DNA of 64,000 nucleotides from Chitinophagaceae bacterium (GTDB taxonomy: Bacteria > Bacteroidota > Bacteroidia > Chitinophagales > Chitinophagaceae), in contig JALHNJ010000001.1 in assembly GCA_022843585.1 (NCBI GenBank), positions 930,001 to 994,000 on the forward strand, in the 5' to 3' direction. How positions within the stretch are numbered: the stretch's first letter is position 1; every line of letters starts with the position of its first letter. Shown piece by piece: positions 9,401 to 17,297 of the stretch. The translations under genes were made by a program, and so were the position numbers. Below the pieces are notes generated by a model that saw nothing but the letters and a program-made list of their open reading frames with translations, did not search any database and had not been told where the DNA came from.

Positions 9401-9945
9401 CCAGTTGTATTAGATGTTATAATATTCGTTGATGTACCAAGCCCGGCAGTATACTCTATTAATCTTATTGGATCTGCGCTTCCACTTTGACCATAGGCAA
9501 TCGCATAACCTGTGCCTGCAGTTCTTGTAGTTGTAGAAGTACCTGCAAGGATAAAGGCGGCCCCGTAACTACCGGAAGCAAAGCCAGAAGGATCAGTTCT
9601 TATTTGTCTGATATTTAAATTCCAGGTTATGGTTCCGGTATTTGAACTAAGAGTTGTGTTGTATGGACTTAGGAAAGAAGACATTGATGTACTGGCTAAA
9701 ACCCATCCAGCAACGTTTGTAGTTCCACTTACATCATTTGTAAGCTCCAGCTGTTCAGGGCTTGTATTTCTTCTACCACCCCAATCTGCATTTGGTACTA
9801 ATACACTCCATGGGCTTGCTCCTAAAGCACCACTAGTTGTGTAAGTTGCACTTGTGTTTGTACTAAAGTCATCTGAAAAAACTGTTGTTTGAGAAACAGC
9901 AGCAAGGCTGATAAATAATAAGGATAAGAAGTAAATCTTTTTCAT
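6454..9945 (-). CDS. secreted ExeM/NucH-type endonuclease, T9SS type A cargo
   Basis: A 1163-residue multidomain exported nuclease. In order: signal peptide (1-18, ending LAAVSQ), an N-terminal lectin-like beta region with F/W-rich repeats (about 20-270), a Calx-beta domain (about 275-395, GTNAAEGGAAGTFTI and VTITPVDDAISEGSETV), an OB-fold typical of this nuclease family (about 400-515, with an EEDADADADP acidic run), the endonuclease/exonuclease/phosphatase domain (about 663-980), a fibronectin-like domain (VERSVNGGNSWQVI) and a type A T9SS signal (FSVYPNPATDV, VYFLRIITADG, KFTKQ). The catalytic domain has VASFNVLNYF, IEIENDG, GDYNAYHEED and SDHDAIM, the metal and phosphate-binding motifs. 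It probably degrades extracellular DNA for nutrients or matrix release. Confidence 0.9.
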   Translation of the reverse strand: MKKIYFLSLLFISLAAVSQTTVFSDDFSTNTSATYTTSGALGASPWSVLVPNADWGGRRNTSPEQLELTNDVSGTTNVAGWVLASTSMSSFLSPYNTTLSSNTGTITWNLNIRQIRTDPSGFASGSYGAAFILAGTSTTTRTAGTGYAIAYGQSGSADPIRLIEYTAGLGTSTNIITSNTTGLTDFGVEYLSVRVIYTPSTNTWELLLRNDGATAFADPASGTLVSQGTAVNSTYTGTPLTLMGAFWNGSTAGSQTAFFDNTSVIVGVAAGPTVSIASGTNAAEGGAAGTFTINFSPATTGAETVNYDLPIPGNATFTTDYGATLVSAPTAGVTPATLIATNGILNVPAGVSSITVTITPVDDAISEGSETVTMTLSSPSGTYTLGNASSNITIIDNEASGISSIQGTGTAATAGSFTVEAIVTGIYPTLSPAGFYIQEEDADADADPNTSEGIFVVSSASVTVGDLVRVTGTVQENGSTPSFNQAVFATATVTILSNANPLPAFTDITLPVTAVGDYEKYEGMRVRFPGTLTVTDNDALGSFGELKLSAGGLVYQPTQILDPNDAVASGTTSTGTSNVAAITALTASNNLRTILLDDGRGSIPSLPYVNADNTVRVGSTIDNITGILGFAFSNYRIQPIAAAVPTFTHAARPAVPGYGVSANLKVASFNVLNYFNGDGLGGGFPTARGAHSPAEFTRQRDKIITALTQINADVVGLIEIENDGIGANSAVQDLVNGLNTVLGSGTYSIVNDGASVQTGNTDQIRCAIIYKSSVVTPVGAAMLGSDAIFDRPPLAQTFSLANGKTFNFVVNHFKSKGGCPGGAGVDADQGDGQSCWNNRRKLQADALLNFFNTPITGVIAASGTNRIITVGDYNAYHEEDPMDILRAAGYIVAGSATATSYLFAGQVGSLDHIVVSPSLAGTVTGIAKWNTNSVEPTYLDYNDGINDGGGDQVNPWAATYTNSVWRASDHDAIMMGLFLDVTLPVTITNFSAIKENATSKITWTTSQEVNSREFVVERSVNGGNSWQVIAVVPASGNSNSSINYSITDASPVKGANLYRLKSVDLDSKFEYSAIRRVNFDNKYTFSVYPNPATDVIRIAVDNSTGLNAQLQILNTQSQVLISKQINGSTQPATVNVASLATGVYFLRIITADGTVTVQKFTKQ

Positions 9946-9969
9946 GCCATAACCGTTTTAAGTGAATGG

Positions 9970-9977
9970 CAAATGTA
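9970..9977 (-). promoter_or_regulatory. -7 box of the extracellular nuclease gene
   Basis: TACATTTG on the minus strand matches TAnnTTTG and lies 24 bp before the start codon. No clear -33 TTTG was found at 19 bp. Confidence 0.45.
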
Positions 9978-10059
9978 GATTACTAAGAGTATCCTATTAG
10001 GCTACATAAATGAATTATTTATTAACAATACAAATACTGTGAGTTTATTGTGTACATCT

Positions 10060-11757
10060 TTATTCGCTGCGGCGAACATCTATCACCATCAATTGTAGAT
10101 TTTTTTCCTCTTTCCATTCGTTGAGGTTGATGGTAAAAACTATATCCACCAGTGCTTGTTTTTCCATCAAAGAAAATTTATCGGCCATGCCAAAGCCAAT
10201 ACCTGTAATGGTTACATTGTCCTGCATTACTGAAAAGCGGAGGTGTTGTTCTTTTACAATTTTCGACCAACCTGAATCTTTTACTTTTTTTGCCACAAAA
10301 ACAGGCCGCATATTTTCAGGACCAAAAGGCTCCATTTGTGCAATGATGTCGTAAAAAGATTGCTTAATATCTTTTAATGCAATCTCCGCATCAATTATTA
10401 TTTCAGGTATCAATAGATCATCTGTAATGGTAGCAGCTACTACTTCTTCAAACTTTTCTCTAAAAGCATCTACTTTGTCTAACTCCAGCGTCATACCTGC
10501 TGCAGCAAAATGACCGCCATAGCCCAGCAAATGTTCCCTGCATGCATGAATGGCTTCATACAAATTAAAACCCGGAACACTCCTTGCACTGCCCGCTGCA
10601 TAGTCGCCGGATTTTGTCAATACAATAGTTGGGCGATAATACGTATCAATAAGTCGGGATGCTACAATGCCCACTACACCTTTGTGCCAATGCGGTTGAA
10701 ATACAACCGTTGATCTTCTATTTATCCAGCCATCATTTTCAAGGATCAATGCTAACGCTTCTTCGGTGATAGTTTTATCTGCTTCTTTTCTGTCTGTATT
10801 ATCGCTATGCAAAATTTCTGCAAATGCAAATGCTTCTTCATCGGTGGTTGCAATAAAAAGTTGTACAGCTTTTTTTGCATCATCCATTCTGCCGGCTGCA
10901 TTTACCCTGGGAGCAATCATAAAAACCAGGTTGGTAATATGCAATTCTTTTTCAAGCCCACTTAGTTTTATTAATGCTTTAATGCCATTGTTTGGATTGC
11001 TGTTTACTTTTTTTAATCCATAAAAAGCAAGAATTCTATTTTCATCGGTGATGGGAACTATATCAGCAGCTATAGCAGTGGCTACTAAGTCAAGATATTC
11101 ATACGCTGCTTCAAGTGGTAAATTGAGTCGTTCTGTTAATGCACACATTAATTTAAAACCAACGCCGCAACCGCATAATTCTTTATAAGGGTAATTACAA
11201 TCAGTTTGCTTAGGATTTAAAATTGCTACAGCAGGTGGAAGCAGTTCATCGGGCAGGTGATGATCGCAAACTACAAAATCAATACCCAGCTCTTTCGCAT
11301 AGGCAATCAGGTCGGCAGATTTTATACCGCAGTCTAATGAGATGATTAATGTAATGCCATTTTCTTTTGCATAATCTATTCCGGCTTTGCTTACACCATA
11401 TCCTTCCCGGTAGCGGTGCGGAATATAAAAATCAATATTGGAGTGAATCTTTTTTAAGAACTGATACATACTGGCAACAGACGTCGTACCATCTACATCG
11501 TAATCGCCGAAAACCAAAATTCTTTCATTGTGATTGATGGCAGTAATTATTCGTTCAACCGCTTTTTCCATGTCTTTCATCAACCAGGGGCTATGTAATG
11601 CAGATAACTGCGGACGAAAGAAATCTTTTGTTTTTTCAAACGTATCAAGGCCACGTTGTACTAAGATGTTACAAAGTATCGGATGAACTTTTAATGCTTC
11701 CTGCAAAGCAGTTGCTTTTTCTTTATCGGCTGTAAGTATTTTCCATCTTTTCTGCAT
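10060..11757 (-). CDS. recJ: single-stranded-DNA-specific exonuclease RecJ
   Basis: A 565-residue RecJ of typical length. DHH-domain motifs are intact: GDYDVDGTTS at 84-93 (Mn-binding Asp), SLDCG at about 140, DHH at 165-167 and the DHHA1 motif GYGGHFAAAGMTL at about 415-427; a C-terminal OB-like domain follows. RecJ degrades ssDNA 5' to 3' in recombination and mismatch repair. It starts 32 bp after the stop of the upstream polyprenyl synthase gene on the same strand, so the two are probably cotranscribed. Confidence 0.96.
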   Translation of the reverse strand: MQKRWKILTADKEKATALQEALKVHPILCNILVQRGLDTFEKTKDFFRPQLSALHSPWLMKDMEKAVERIITAINHNERILVFGDYDVDGTTSVASMYQFLKKIHSNIDFYIPHRYREGYGVSKAGIDYAKENGITLIISLDCGIKSADLIAYAKELGIDFVVCDHHLPDELLPPAVAILNPKQTDCNYPYKELCGCGVGFKLMCALTERLNLPLEAAYEYLDLVATAIAADIVPITDENRILAFYGLKKVNSNPNNGIKALIKLSGLEKELHITNLVFMIAPRVNAAGRMDDAKKAVQLFIATTDEEAFAFAEILHSDNTDRKEADKTITEEALALILENDGWINRRSTVVFQPHWHKGVVGIVASRLIDTYYRPTIVLTKSGDYAAGSARSVPGFNLYEAIHACREHLLGYGGHFAAAGMTLELDKVDAFREKFEEVVAATITDDLLIPEIIIDAEIALKDIKQSFYDIIAQMEPFGPENMRPVFVAKKVKDSGWSKIVKEQHLRFSVMQDNVTITGIGFGMADKFSLMEKQALVDIVFTINLNEWKEEKNLQLMVIDVRRSE

Positions 11758-11789
11758 TGGCTTGTAGTAAGTATAATCAGCAATTGCAA

Positions 11790-12752
11790 TTAATATTTTC
11801 TGTCTGTTACAAAAAGTACCAGGTCTTCTAACCCTTTTCTTATAGGGCTTTCCGGAAACTGATGAAGAATGGCAAGAGCTTCTTGTTTGTAGGCATTCAT
11901 TTTTTCGGTAGCGTAAGTTATGCCGCCGGTTGCTTCTACCTGATTAATGACCCAGTTAACTTTTTCTTTATCGTTGTTATTGTTTTTTACAATGTAAATA
12001 ATTTTTCGACGGGTAGATTTATCGGTGTTATTCAACGTGTAAATCAGCGGTAGAGTCAATTTTTTTTCTTTGATGTCATTACCGGTGGGCTTGCCTACAT
12101 TTTCGCTGGCATAATCAAACAAATCATCTTTGATCTGGAAAGCCATTCCCGTTTTTTCGCCAAACAACCGCATTTGCTCTGTTATTTTTTCGTCCTTGCT
12201 GGTACTCCAGGCACCGGCAGCACAGGCAGAAGCTAAGAGGGAAGCCGTTTTATTTTGAATTATTTCGTAATAAATTTCTTCTTTAAGGTTCAGGCTTCTT
12301 GCTTTTTCCAGTTGCAATAATTCGCCTTCACTCATCTTCCGTACTGCATCTGATAGAATGTGTAAAATCTGGTAGTCGTTGTTATCAAGTGATAACAACA
12401 GGCCTTTTGCCAGCAGGTAATCGCCGATCAGCACATTGGCTTTTGCCTTCCATAAGGCATAGGTGGAGAAAAACCCTCGTCTTTCCATAGAGTCATCTAC
12501 CACATCATCGTGAACTAAAGTGGCGGTGTGTAATAATTCAACTAAAGAAGCAGCCCGGTAGGCTGGTTCATTGATTTCGCCGCACAGTTTGGCAGAAAGC
12601 AGAACAAACATTGGCCGCAACTGCTTTCCTTTTCGCTTTACTATATACCGCATAATACGGTCAAGCAGAGGCGCCTGGCTTCTTGCGGCTTCTTTGAAAC
12701 GGGTCTCAAAAATCTGAAGTTCGTCTTTTATTAGGTCGGTAGGTAAATGCAT
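11790..12752 (-). CDS. trans-polyprenyl diphosphate synthase (IspB-like)
   Basis: A 320-residue all-helical prenyltransferase. Both aspartate-rich motifs are intact: DDVVDD at 82-87 and DDLFD at 209-213, with KGKQLRP upstream binding the homoallylic diphosphate and GKPTGNDIKEKKLTLP downstream. It condenses isopentenyl diphosphate with allylic diphosphates, most likely to make the side chain of menaquinone, for which mqnB/mqnD are in this window. The ATG at 12752 (MHLPTDLIKDEL) is preferred to an earlier in-frame start at 12806, which would add a hydrophobic stretch absent from the family. Exact chain length cannot be read. Confidence 0.92.
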   Translation of the reverse strand: MHLPTDLIKDELQIFETRFKEAARSQAPLLDRIMRYIVKRKGKQLRPMFVLLSAKLCGEINEPAYRAASLVELLHTATLVHDDVVDDSMERRGFFSTYALWKAKANVLIGDYLLAKGLLLSLDNNDYQILHILSDAVRKMSEGELLQLEKARSLNLKEEIYYEIIQNKTASLLASACAAGAWSTSKDEKITEQMRLFGEKTGMAFQIKDDLFDYASENVGKPTGNDIKEKKLTLPLIYTLNNTDKSTRRKIIYIVKNNNNDKEKVNWVINQVEATGGITYATEKMNAYKQEALAILHQFPESPIRKGLEDLVLFVTDRKY

Positions 12753-12875
12753 TTTTATAAGCAGGCAATTTACGGCCAAAAAGATAATTGTTAAAGAATG
12801 CAACAAAATGCGTCAAAAAGTTGACTAAGTAATTGAAAAATAATGCGCAGCCGAGATAAATATTTTTCATAAAAA

Positions 12876-12906
12876 TTTGGTAATTAATCCTCAATCTCTA
12901 TTTTTG
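12876..12906 (+). promoter_or_regulatory. canonical Bacteroidota promoter of the OmpA-family gene
   Basis: TTTG (12876-12879), a 19-nt spacer, then TATTTTTG (12899-12906). Both elements and the spacing fit the Bacteroidota -33/-7 consensus exactly. The predicted leader is about 36 nt. Confidence 0.8.
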
Positions 12907-12948
12907 CGTATTATTTGGACATTGTTTCTCAAATCTTAATCCTTAGTT

Positions 12949-14697
12949 ATGGCAAGCAAAAAAATTTTATTATTGACAGGAATGTTCTGTCTCTTAGCGT
13001 CTTATGGTTTTTCTCAGCGAGTTGGGGCTAGTTACGACGTTAAAGATTCGTCTCTTGTTCCTGGCAAAAGAATGCCTCAGCATTCAGAATTCTTAAACGG
13101 AACTCAGAATTTTCCGGCAAAACCCCGCAATCAGTGGGAGATTGGTCTTAAGCTTGGAATGATGAATGTTAGTGGTGATATCCCTTCACAACTGGCATTT
13201 CCAAGTTTTGGAGCACATGTAAGAAAAGCATTCGGATATATCTTCTCTATGCGTTTAGAGTATATGTATGGAACAGCAAAGGGTAGAACTTTTAACCCGG
13301 CTGAAAATTTCAGAAAGAATTCAGCATGGGCTTCTAATGGTTCTGCTGCTACTTCTTACTCTGCGCCATACTTGTATGCATTTGGTCCTGGTCCTGCTAA
13401 CCCGGCTCATTATGTGTCATCTCATCATGTGAACTTCGGTTTGCCTGCTACTACACCTTATGAAGTAGTTTATTACAACTACAAAACAAGAGCTCATGAT
13501 CTTTCTTTACAAGGGGTTGTAACGTTAAACAACATCCGTTTCCACAAATCTAAAACCGGGTTCAACTTTTATGGATTTGCTGGTATTGGTGCTACCGTAT
13601 ATGACACTAAAGTAAACGCTTTGAATGAGAATGGTGGTAAGTATGATTATTCCACTATCAATGTTAATAGTGTTTACAAATCTCGTAAAGACACTTATAA
13701 GGAGTTAAAAGAATTACAAGATGATACTTATGAAACTCCTGCGGAAAATCAAGGTGTTCGTCGTCCTAAACTATTTGGTAATACTTTAAAACCATCAGGT
13801 ACTTTAGGTGTAGGATTTGCTTTCAAACTTAGCAATAGAATCAACCTTGCAATTGAAGATCGTCACACTTTCATTAAAGATGATTTATTAGATGGTCAGC
13901 GCTGGCAGGAGCATGCTTTCGGCGATCCTGTTCTTACCCGTGACTTCGATTCTTATAACTATGCGAGCATTGGTTTGAATATTAACCTGGGTGCAAAATC
14001 TGTTGAGCCATTATGGTGGTTGAATCCATTGGATTATGCTTACAGCGAAATCCGCAATCCTCGTTTGATGCGTCTTCCAAAGCCAGTATTACCTGATAGC
14101 GATGGCGACGGAGTAACTGACCAATTCGACCAAGAGCAAACTCCAGCAGGTTGTCCTGTTGATAGCCATGGTGTAACAAAAGATACAGACGGTGACGGTG
14201 TACCTGATTGTAAGGATAAAGAATTGATCACTCCAACATACTGCCAACCGGTAGATGCTGATGGTGTAGGTAAATGCCCAGTTCCATGCCCAAGTGAAGA
14301 TTGTCCAGGTTGGGGTGGTAAGAAAGATGATTGTGCTACTTTATTAGGTGCATTACCAAGTGTTTCTTTCGCTGCTAACAACAATAAATTGAGCGATGAT
14401 GCTAAAGCTGTACTTTCTACAGTAGCCGCTAAATTGCGCAACAATCCAGGTTGTAACGTAGTGGTGATCGGCTATTGCTCTTCTAATAAAAAAGAGCAGC
14501 AATTAAGCTGGGATCATGTAAACGCAGTTATTAACTACATGGTAGAGAAAGAAGGTTTAAGTGCAGACCGCTTCATCTTTAACTACGGCCAGGAAGGTGG
14601 CGACTGTAACACAGTTGACCTTCGTGCAGCTGCAGAAGGTGAAAACGGACCAGCTACTGTTGAGCCTCCTCATCCAAACTTGCGTAAGAAGAACTAA
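12949..14697 (+). CDS. OmpA-family outer-membrane protein with thrombospondin type 3 repeats
   Basis: A 582-residue exported protein. A signal peptide (ILLLTGMFCLLASYGFSQ) is followed by an N-terminal beta-barrel-like domain (about 60-350, with alternating aromatic strands and IGLKLGMMNVSGDIP), calcium-binding type 3 repeats (DSDGDGVTDQFD and DTDGDGVPDCKD, about 383-425), a Cys/Pro-rich linker (KCPVPCPSEDCPGW) and a C-terminal OmpA-like peptidoglycan-binding domain (about 455-555; VVVIGYCSS, DRFIFNYGQEGG). The OmpA domain is somewhat divergent: the usual NxxLSxxRA helix reads QQLSWDHVNAVINYM. Likely an abundant outer-membrane protein tethered to peptidoglycan; strong promoter and terminator agree with high expression. 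Confidence 0.9.
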   Translation: MASKKILLLTGMFCLLASYGFSQRVGASYDVKDSSLVPGKRMPQHSEFLNGTQNFPAKPRNQWEIGLKLGMMNVSGDIPSQLAFPSFGAHVRKAFGYIFSMRLEYMYGTAKGRTFNPAENFRKNSAWASNGSAATSYSAPYLYAFGPGPANPAHYVSSHHVNFGLPATTPYEVVYYNYKTRAHDLSLQGVVTLNNIRFHKSKTGFNFYGFAGIGATVYDTKVNALNENGGKYDYSTINVNSVYKSRKDTYKELKELQDDTYETPAENQGVRRPKLFGNTLKPSGTLGVGFAFKLSNRINLAIEDRHTFIKDDLLDGQRWQEHAFGDPVLTRDFDSYNYASIGLNINLGAKSVEPLWWLNPLDYAYSEIRNPRLMRLPKPVLPDSDGDGVTDQFDQEQTPAGCPVDSHGVTKDTDGDGVPDCKDKELITPTYCQPVDADGVGKCPVPCPSEDCPGWGGKKDDCATLLGALPSVSFAANNNKLSDDAKAVLSTVAAKLRNNPGCNVVVIGYCSSNKKEQQLSWDHVNAVINYMVEKEGLSADRFIFNYGQEGGDCNTVDLRAAAEGENGPATVEPPHPNLRKKN

Positions 14698-14718
14698 TCA
14701 AATTTGATTATAATACTC

Positions 14719-14747
14719 AAGCCCTCCCAAACCGGGAGGGCTTTTTT
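14719..14747 (+). terminator. Rho-independent terminator of the OmpA-family gene
   Basis: A perfect 10-bp stem AAGCCCTCCC/GGGAGGGCTT (14719-14728 with 14734-14743), loop of 5, followed by TTTTTT. Confidence 0.95.
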
Positions 14748-14839
14748 GCACTTTACTCCGCTAAACCTGTCTTTATCAAAACCTTAACTGCCTTGTTTTG
14801 GCAGCTTATCTTTTTTGAGTAAGTTTTGTTGGTATCTGT

Positions 14840-14847
14840 TAACTTTG
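14840..14847 (+). promoter_or_regulatory. -7 box just upstream of bamD
   Basis: TAACTTTG matches TAnnTTTG and ends only 9 nt before the ATG at 14857, so the transcript would have almost no leader. A TTG lies 22 bp upstream, longer than the usual spacing. Confidence 0.5.
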
Positions 14848-14856
14848 CACACCTTT

Positions 14857-15678
14857 ATGAGATTTATTTGGATAATTATTGCGGGTATTATTTTAAGTAG
14901 TTGTGGCAGTGGGAAAAGCTTAAGCAAGCTGCTCAAAAACACCGATCCTGCTTATAAACTTAGAATGGCCGAGCAGTATTTCGTTAAAAAGAAATACAGT
15001 AAGGCTCAGATAGTTTATGAAGACATTATGCCTTATTATAAAACAGGCAAAGAGTTTGAAGATATTTATTATAAATATGCTTACTGTGCTTATTACCAGG
15101 CCGATTATATGAATGCTGAAAACCTGTTCAAGAGTTTCCTCGAAATATTTCCGAATAGTACAAAGGCAGAAGAAGTGGATTATATGCGGGCCTATTCATT
15201 CTATAAGCAATCCCCAAAACCAGAATTGGACCAAACAAATACGATTAAGGCAATGGGGATGATGCAGACTTTTATTAATACGCATCCTGGCTCCGCAAGG
15301 AATAAAGAAGCCAATGAGATAATTGATATAGCCCGGGCAAAGCTGGAAATTAAAGACTATCAGAGTGCAAAATTGTACTATGATATGGGTCAGTTCAGGG
15401 CTGCCGGAGTATCCTTTACAACATTATTGAATACTTATCCCGAATCTGTAAGAGGTGATGAGTATAAATTGATGATAATAAAATCTTATTTCCAGTATGC
15501 TGAGCTAAGTGTGGAAGAAAAAAAGATACAGCGTTTTGAGCAGGTAATAACTGAGTGTAATGAATTTACGGACCGTTTCCCGGATAGCAAGTTGAAAAAA
15601 GAGGCTGACGAATTTTTAAATTTATCGCAAACCAATATTAAAAAATTAAATAATGAGCAAGTTAAGACGCCAGCTTAG
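14857..15678 (+). CDS. bamD: outer-membrane protein assembly factor BamD
   Basis: A 273-residue lipoprotein. The start ATG at 14857 gives a proper lipoprotein signal peptide, MRFIWIIIAGIILSSC, with the lipobox Cys at residue 16; an alternative TTG 14 codons earlier would bury it. The mature part is a chain of TPR-like helices: YFVKKKYSKAQIVYEDIM, YYQADYMNAENLFKSFL, MGQFRAAGVSFTTLLNTYP, ending FTDRFPDSKLKKEADEFL. BamD is the essential lipoprotein of the BAM complex that folds beta-barrels into the outer membrane. Its last 26 bp overlap rpoZ. Confidence 0.93.
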   Translation: MRFIWIIIAGIILSSCGSGKSLSKLLKNTDPAYKLRMAEQYFVKKKYSKAQIVYEDIMPYYKTGKEFEDIYYKYAYCAYYQADYMNAENLFKSFLEIFPNSTKAEEVDYMRAYSFYKQSPKPELDQTNTIKAMGMMQTFINTHPGSARNKEANEIIDIARAKLEIKDYQSAKLYYDMGQFRAAGVSFTTLLNTYPESVRGDEYKLMIIKSYFQYAELSVEEKKIQRFEQVITECNEFTDRFPDSKLKKEADEFLNLSQTNIKKLNNEQVKTPA

Positions 15679-15994
15679 TGCCGGCATTACTAATAGCATT
15701 GAAACCCGTAACCTGGATGAGATTAAAGGTAAAACTGGTAATCTATATGAGTCTATTTCTATTGTTGGCAAAAGAGCTAACCAAATAAATATTTCTTTAA
15801 AAGAGGAATTGCATAATAAACTGGAAGAATTTGCAAGTCATACAGACAGCCTTGAAGAAATTCATGAGAACAAAGAGCAAATAGAAATTTCCCGTGCATA
15901 CGAAAGAATGCCGAATCCTGCTTTATTAGCAACACAAGAGTTTTTGGATGAGAAGGTTTACTTCCGCAAAGGAGATGATGAGTTGTTTAGCTAA
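15653..15994 (+). CDS. rpoZ: DNA-directed RNA polymerase omega subunit (Bacteroidota type)
   Basis: A 113-residue protein of the Rpb6/omega family. The core GNLYESISIVGKRANQINI at residues 28-46 corresponds to the omega motif that clamps the beta-prime subunit; the tail AYERMPNPALLATQEFLDEK is typical of Bacteroidota homologues. It overlaps the end of bamD by 26 bp in another frame, so expression is coupled. The downstream neighbour is coaBC, the same order as in many other phyla. Confidence 0.92.
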   Translation: MSKLRRQLSAGITNSIETRNLDEIKGKTGNLYESISIVGKRANQINISLKEELHNKLEEFASHTDSLEEIHENKEQIEISRAYERMPNPALLATQEFLDEKVYFRKGDDELFS

Positions 15995-16032
15995 TTCATT
16001 TCAAGTAAGAAAACTGTAGTAGTTAAAAATAT

Positions 16033-16067
16033 AATAGCGGCCAGCGAAAACTGGTCGCTATTGCTTT
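16033..16067 (+). terminator. Rho-independent terminator after rpoZ
   Basis: A 12-bp stem (16033-16044 with 16051-16062, one G-T pair) with a 6-nt CGAAAA loop is followed by TTGCTTTT. It separates bamD-rpoZ from coaBC, which has its own -7 box just after it. Confidence 0.75.
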
Positions 16068-16074
16068 TATAATG

Positions 16075-16082
16075 TATTTTTG
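16075..16082 (+). promoter_or_regulatory. -7 box just upstream of coaBC
   Basis: TATTTTTG matches TAnnTTTG and ends only 6 nt before the ATG at 16089, implying a leaderless or nearly leaderless mRNA. Confidence 0.5.
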
Positions 16083-16088
16083 AATAGC

Positions 16089-17297
16089 ATGTTACAAGGT
16101 AAAAAAATAGTGTTGGGTATTACGGGTAGTATAGCAGCCTATAAGTCTATTTACCTTGTACGTTTACTAGTAAAGGCCGGTGCTGAAGTTAAAGTAGTTA
16201 TTACTCCATCGGCTAAAGATTTTATATCTCCACTTATAATTAGCACCTTAAGCAGGAACCCTGTACTTATTGACCTGTTTGAGGGAGAAAGCTGGGCTAA
16301 TCATGTAATGTTAGGTCGTTGGGCAGATTTAATGATCGTAGCACCCCTTAGCTGTAATACGCTGGCTAAAATGGCAAGCGGACACTGTGATAATCTTTTG
16401 CTGGCCGTTTATCTTTCCGCTACTTGCCCTGTAGTCGTAGCACCAGCCATGGATGAAGATATGTGGCACCACCCTGCTACCAAAAACAATTTGGCAAAGC
16501 TGGAGTCTTTCGGAAACAAAATTATTCCAGTAGAAAAAGGCGATTTGGCAAGTGGCTTAATTGGAGACGGCAGAATGGCCGAGCCAGAGTCTATTCTTAG
16601 CTTCTTAGCCGATAATTTTTTTTTGACATCTCCTATAGCAAAATCACTTCAGGGTAAAAAGGCAATAGTAACAGCAGGCCCAACATACGAACATTTAGAT
16701 CCTGTTCGTTTTATAGGTAATCATTCATCGGGTAAAATGGGTGTTGCGATAGCAAAGGAATTAGAGCGACGTGGTGCAGAAGTGACATTAATCATAGGCC
16801 CCACGCAATTGCCATTAACGGTTAATGGTATTATGTTAGTACAAGTAACGAGTGCGGAGGAAATGTACACAGCTTGTCAGAAAGTATTTGCAGATACAGA
16901 CATAGCAATAATGGCGGCAGCTGTGGCAGACTATGCCCCGGCAGACAAATCGAATGAGAAAATAAAAAAGAAAGATGATAAGCTGATAGTAGAGTTAGTT
17001 AAAACAAAAGATATTCTAAAAAGCCTTGGTGAAGCAAAAAGATCAGAACAGGTATTAATTGGCTTTGCTTTGGAGACGAATAATGAAAAGAGTTATGCAA
17101 AAGATAAACTGCTAAGGAAAAATGCAGATATGATTGTACTTAATTCACTAAATGACAGCGGAGCAGGGTTTGGACATGATACGAACAAGATTACTATATT
17201 CGATAAGGGCGGAAAAGAATTTAATTTTGATACCAAATCAAAAGCAGCAGTAGCAAAAGATATTGTTGACACTATGATTAATCTTTATTATGCGTAA
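16089..17297 (+). CDS. coaBC: bifunctional phosphopantothenoylcysteine decarboxylase / phosphopantothenate-cysteine ligase
   Basis: A 402-residue CoaBC. N-terminal CoaC flavoprotein domain (about 1-180): LGITGSIAAYKSIYLVR (FMN binding), NHVMLGRWADLMIVAPL with the conserved His, and PAMDEDMWHHPA. C-terminal CoaB domain (about 185-402): ITAGPTYEHLDPVRFIGN-like segment, SSGKMGVAIAKEL, AAAVADYAP and KIKKKDDKL. Together they make 4'-phosphopantetheine for coenzyme A. The loop that carries the proton-donating Cys in E. coli (ACGxxGxGRM) reads ASGLIGDGRM here, so Ser replaces Cys. The ATG at 16089 is preferred over TTG at 16080, which lies in the promoter box. The stop overlaps the next gene by 8 bp. 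Confidence 0.95.
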   Translation: MLQGKKIVLGITGSIAAYKSIYLVRLLVKAGAEVKVVITPSAKDFISPLIISTLSRNPVLIDLFEGESWANHVMLGRWADLMIVAPLSCNTLAKMASGHCDNLLLAVYLSATCPVVVAPAMDEDMWHHPATKNNLAKLESFGNKIIPVEKGDLASGLIGDGRMAEPESILSFLADNFFLTSPIAKSLQGKKAIVTAGPTYEHLDPVRFIGNHSSGKMGVAIAKELERRGAEVTLIIGPTQLPLTVNGIMLVQVTSAEEMYTACQKVFADTDIAIMAAAVADYAPADKSNEKIKKKDDKLIVELVKTKDILKSLGEAKRSEQVLIGFALETNNEKSYAKDKLLRKNADMIVLNSLNDSGAGFGHDTNKITIFDKGGKEFNFDTKSKAAVAKDIVDTMINLYYA

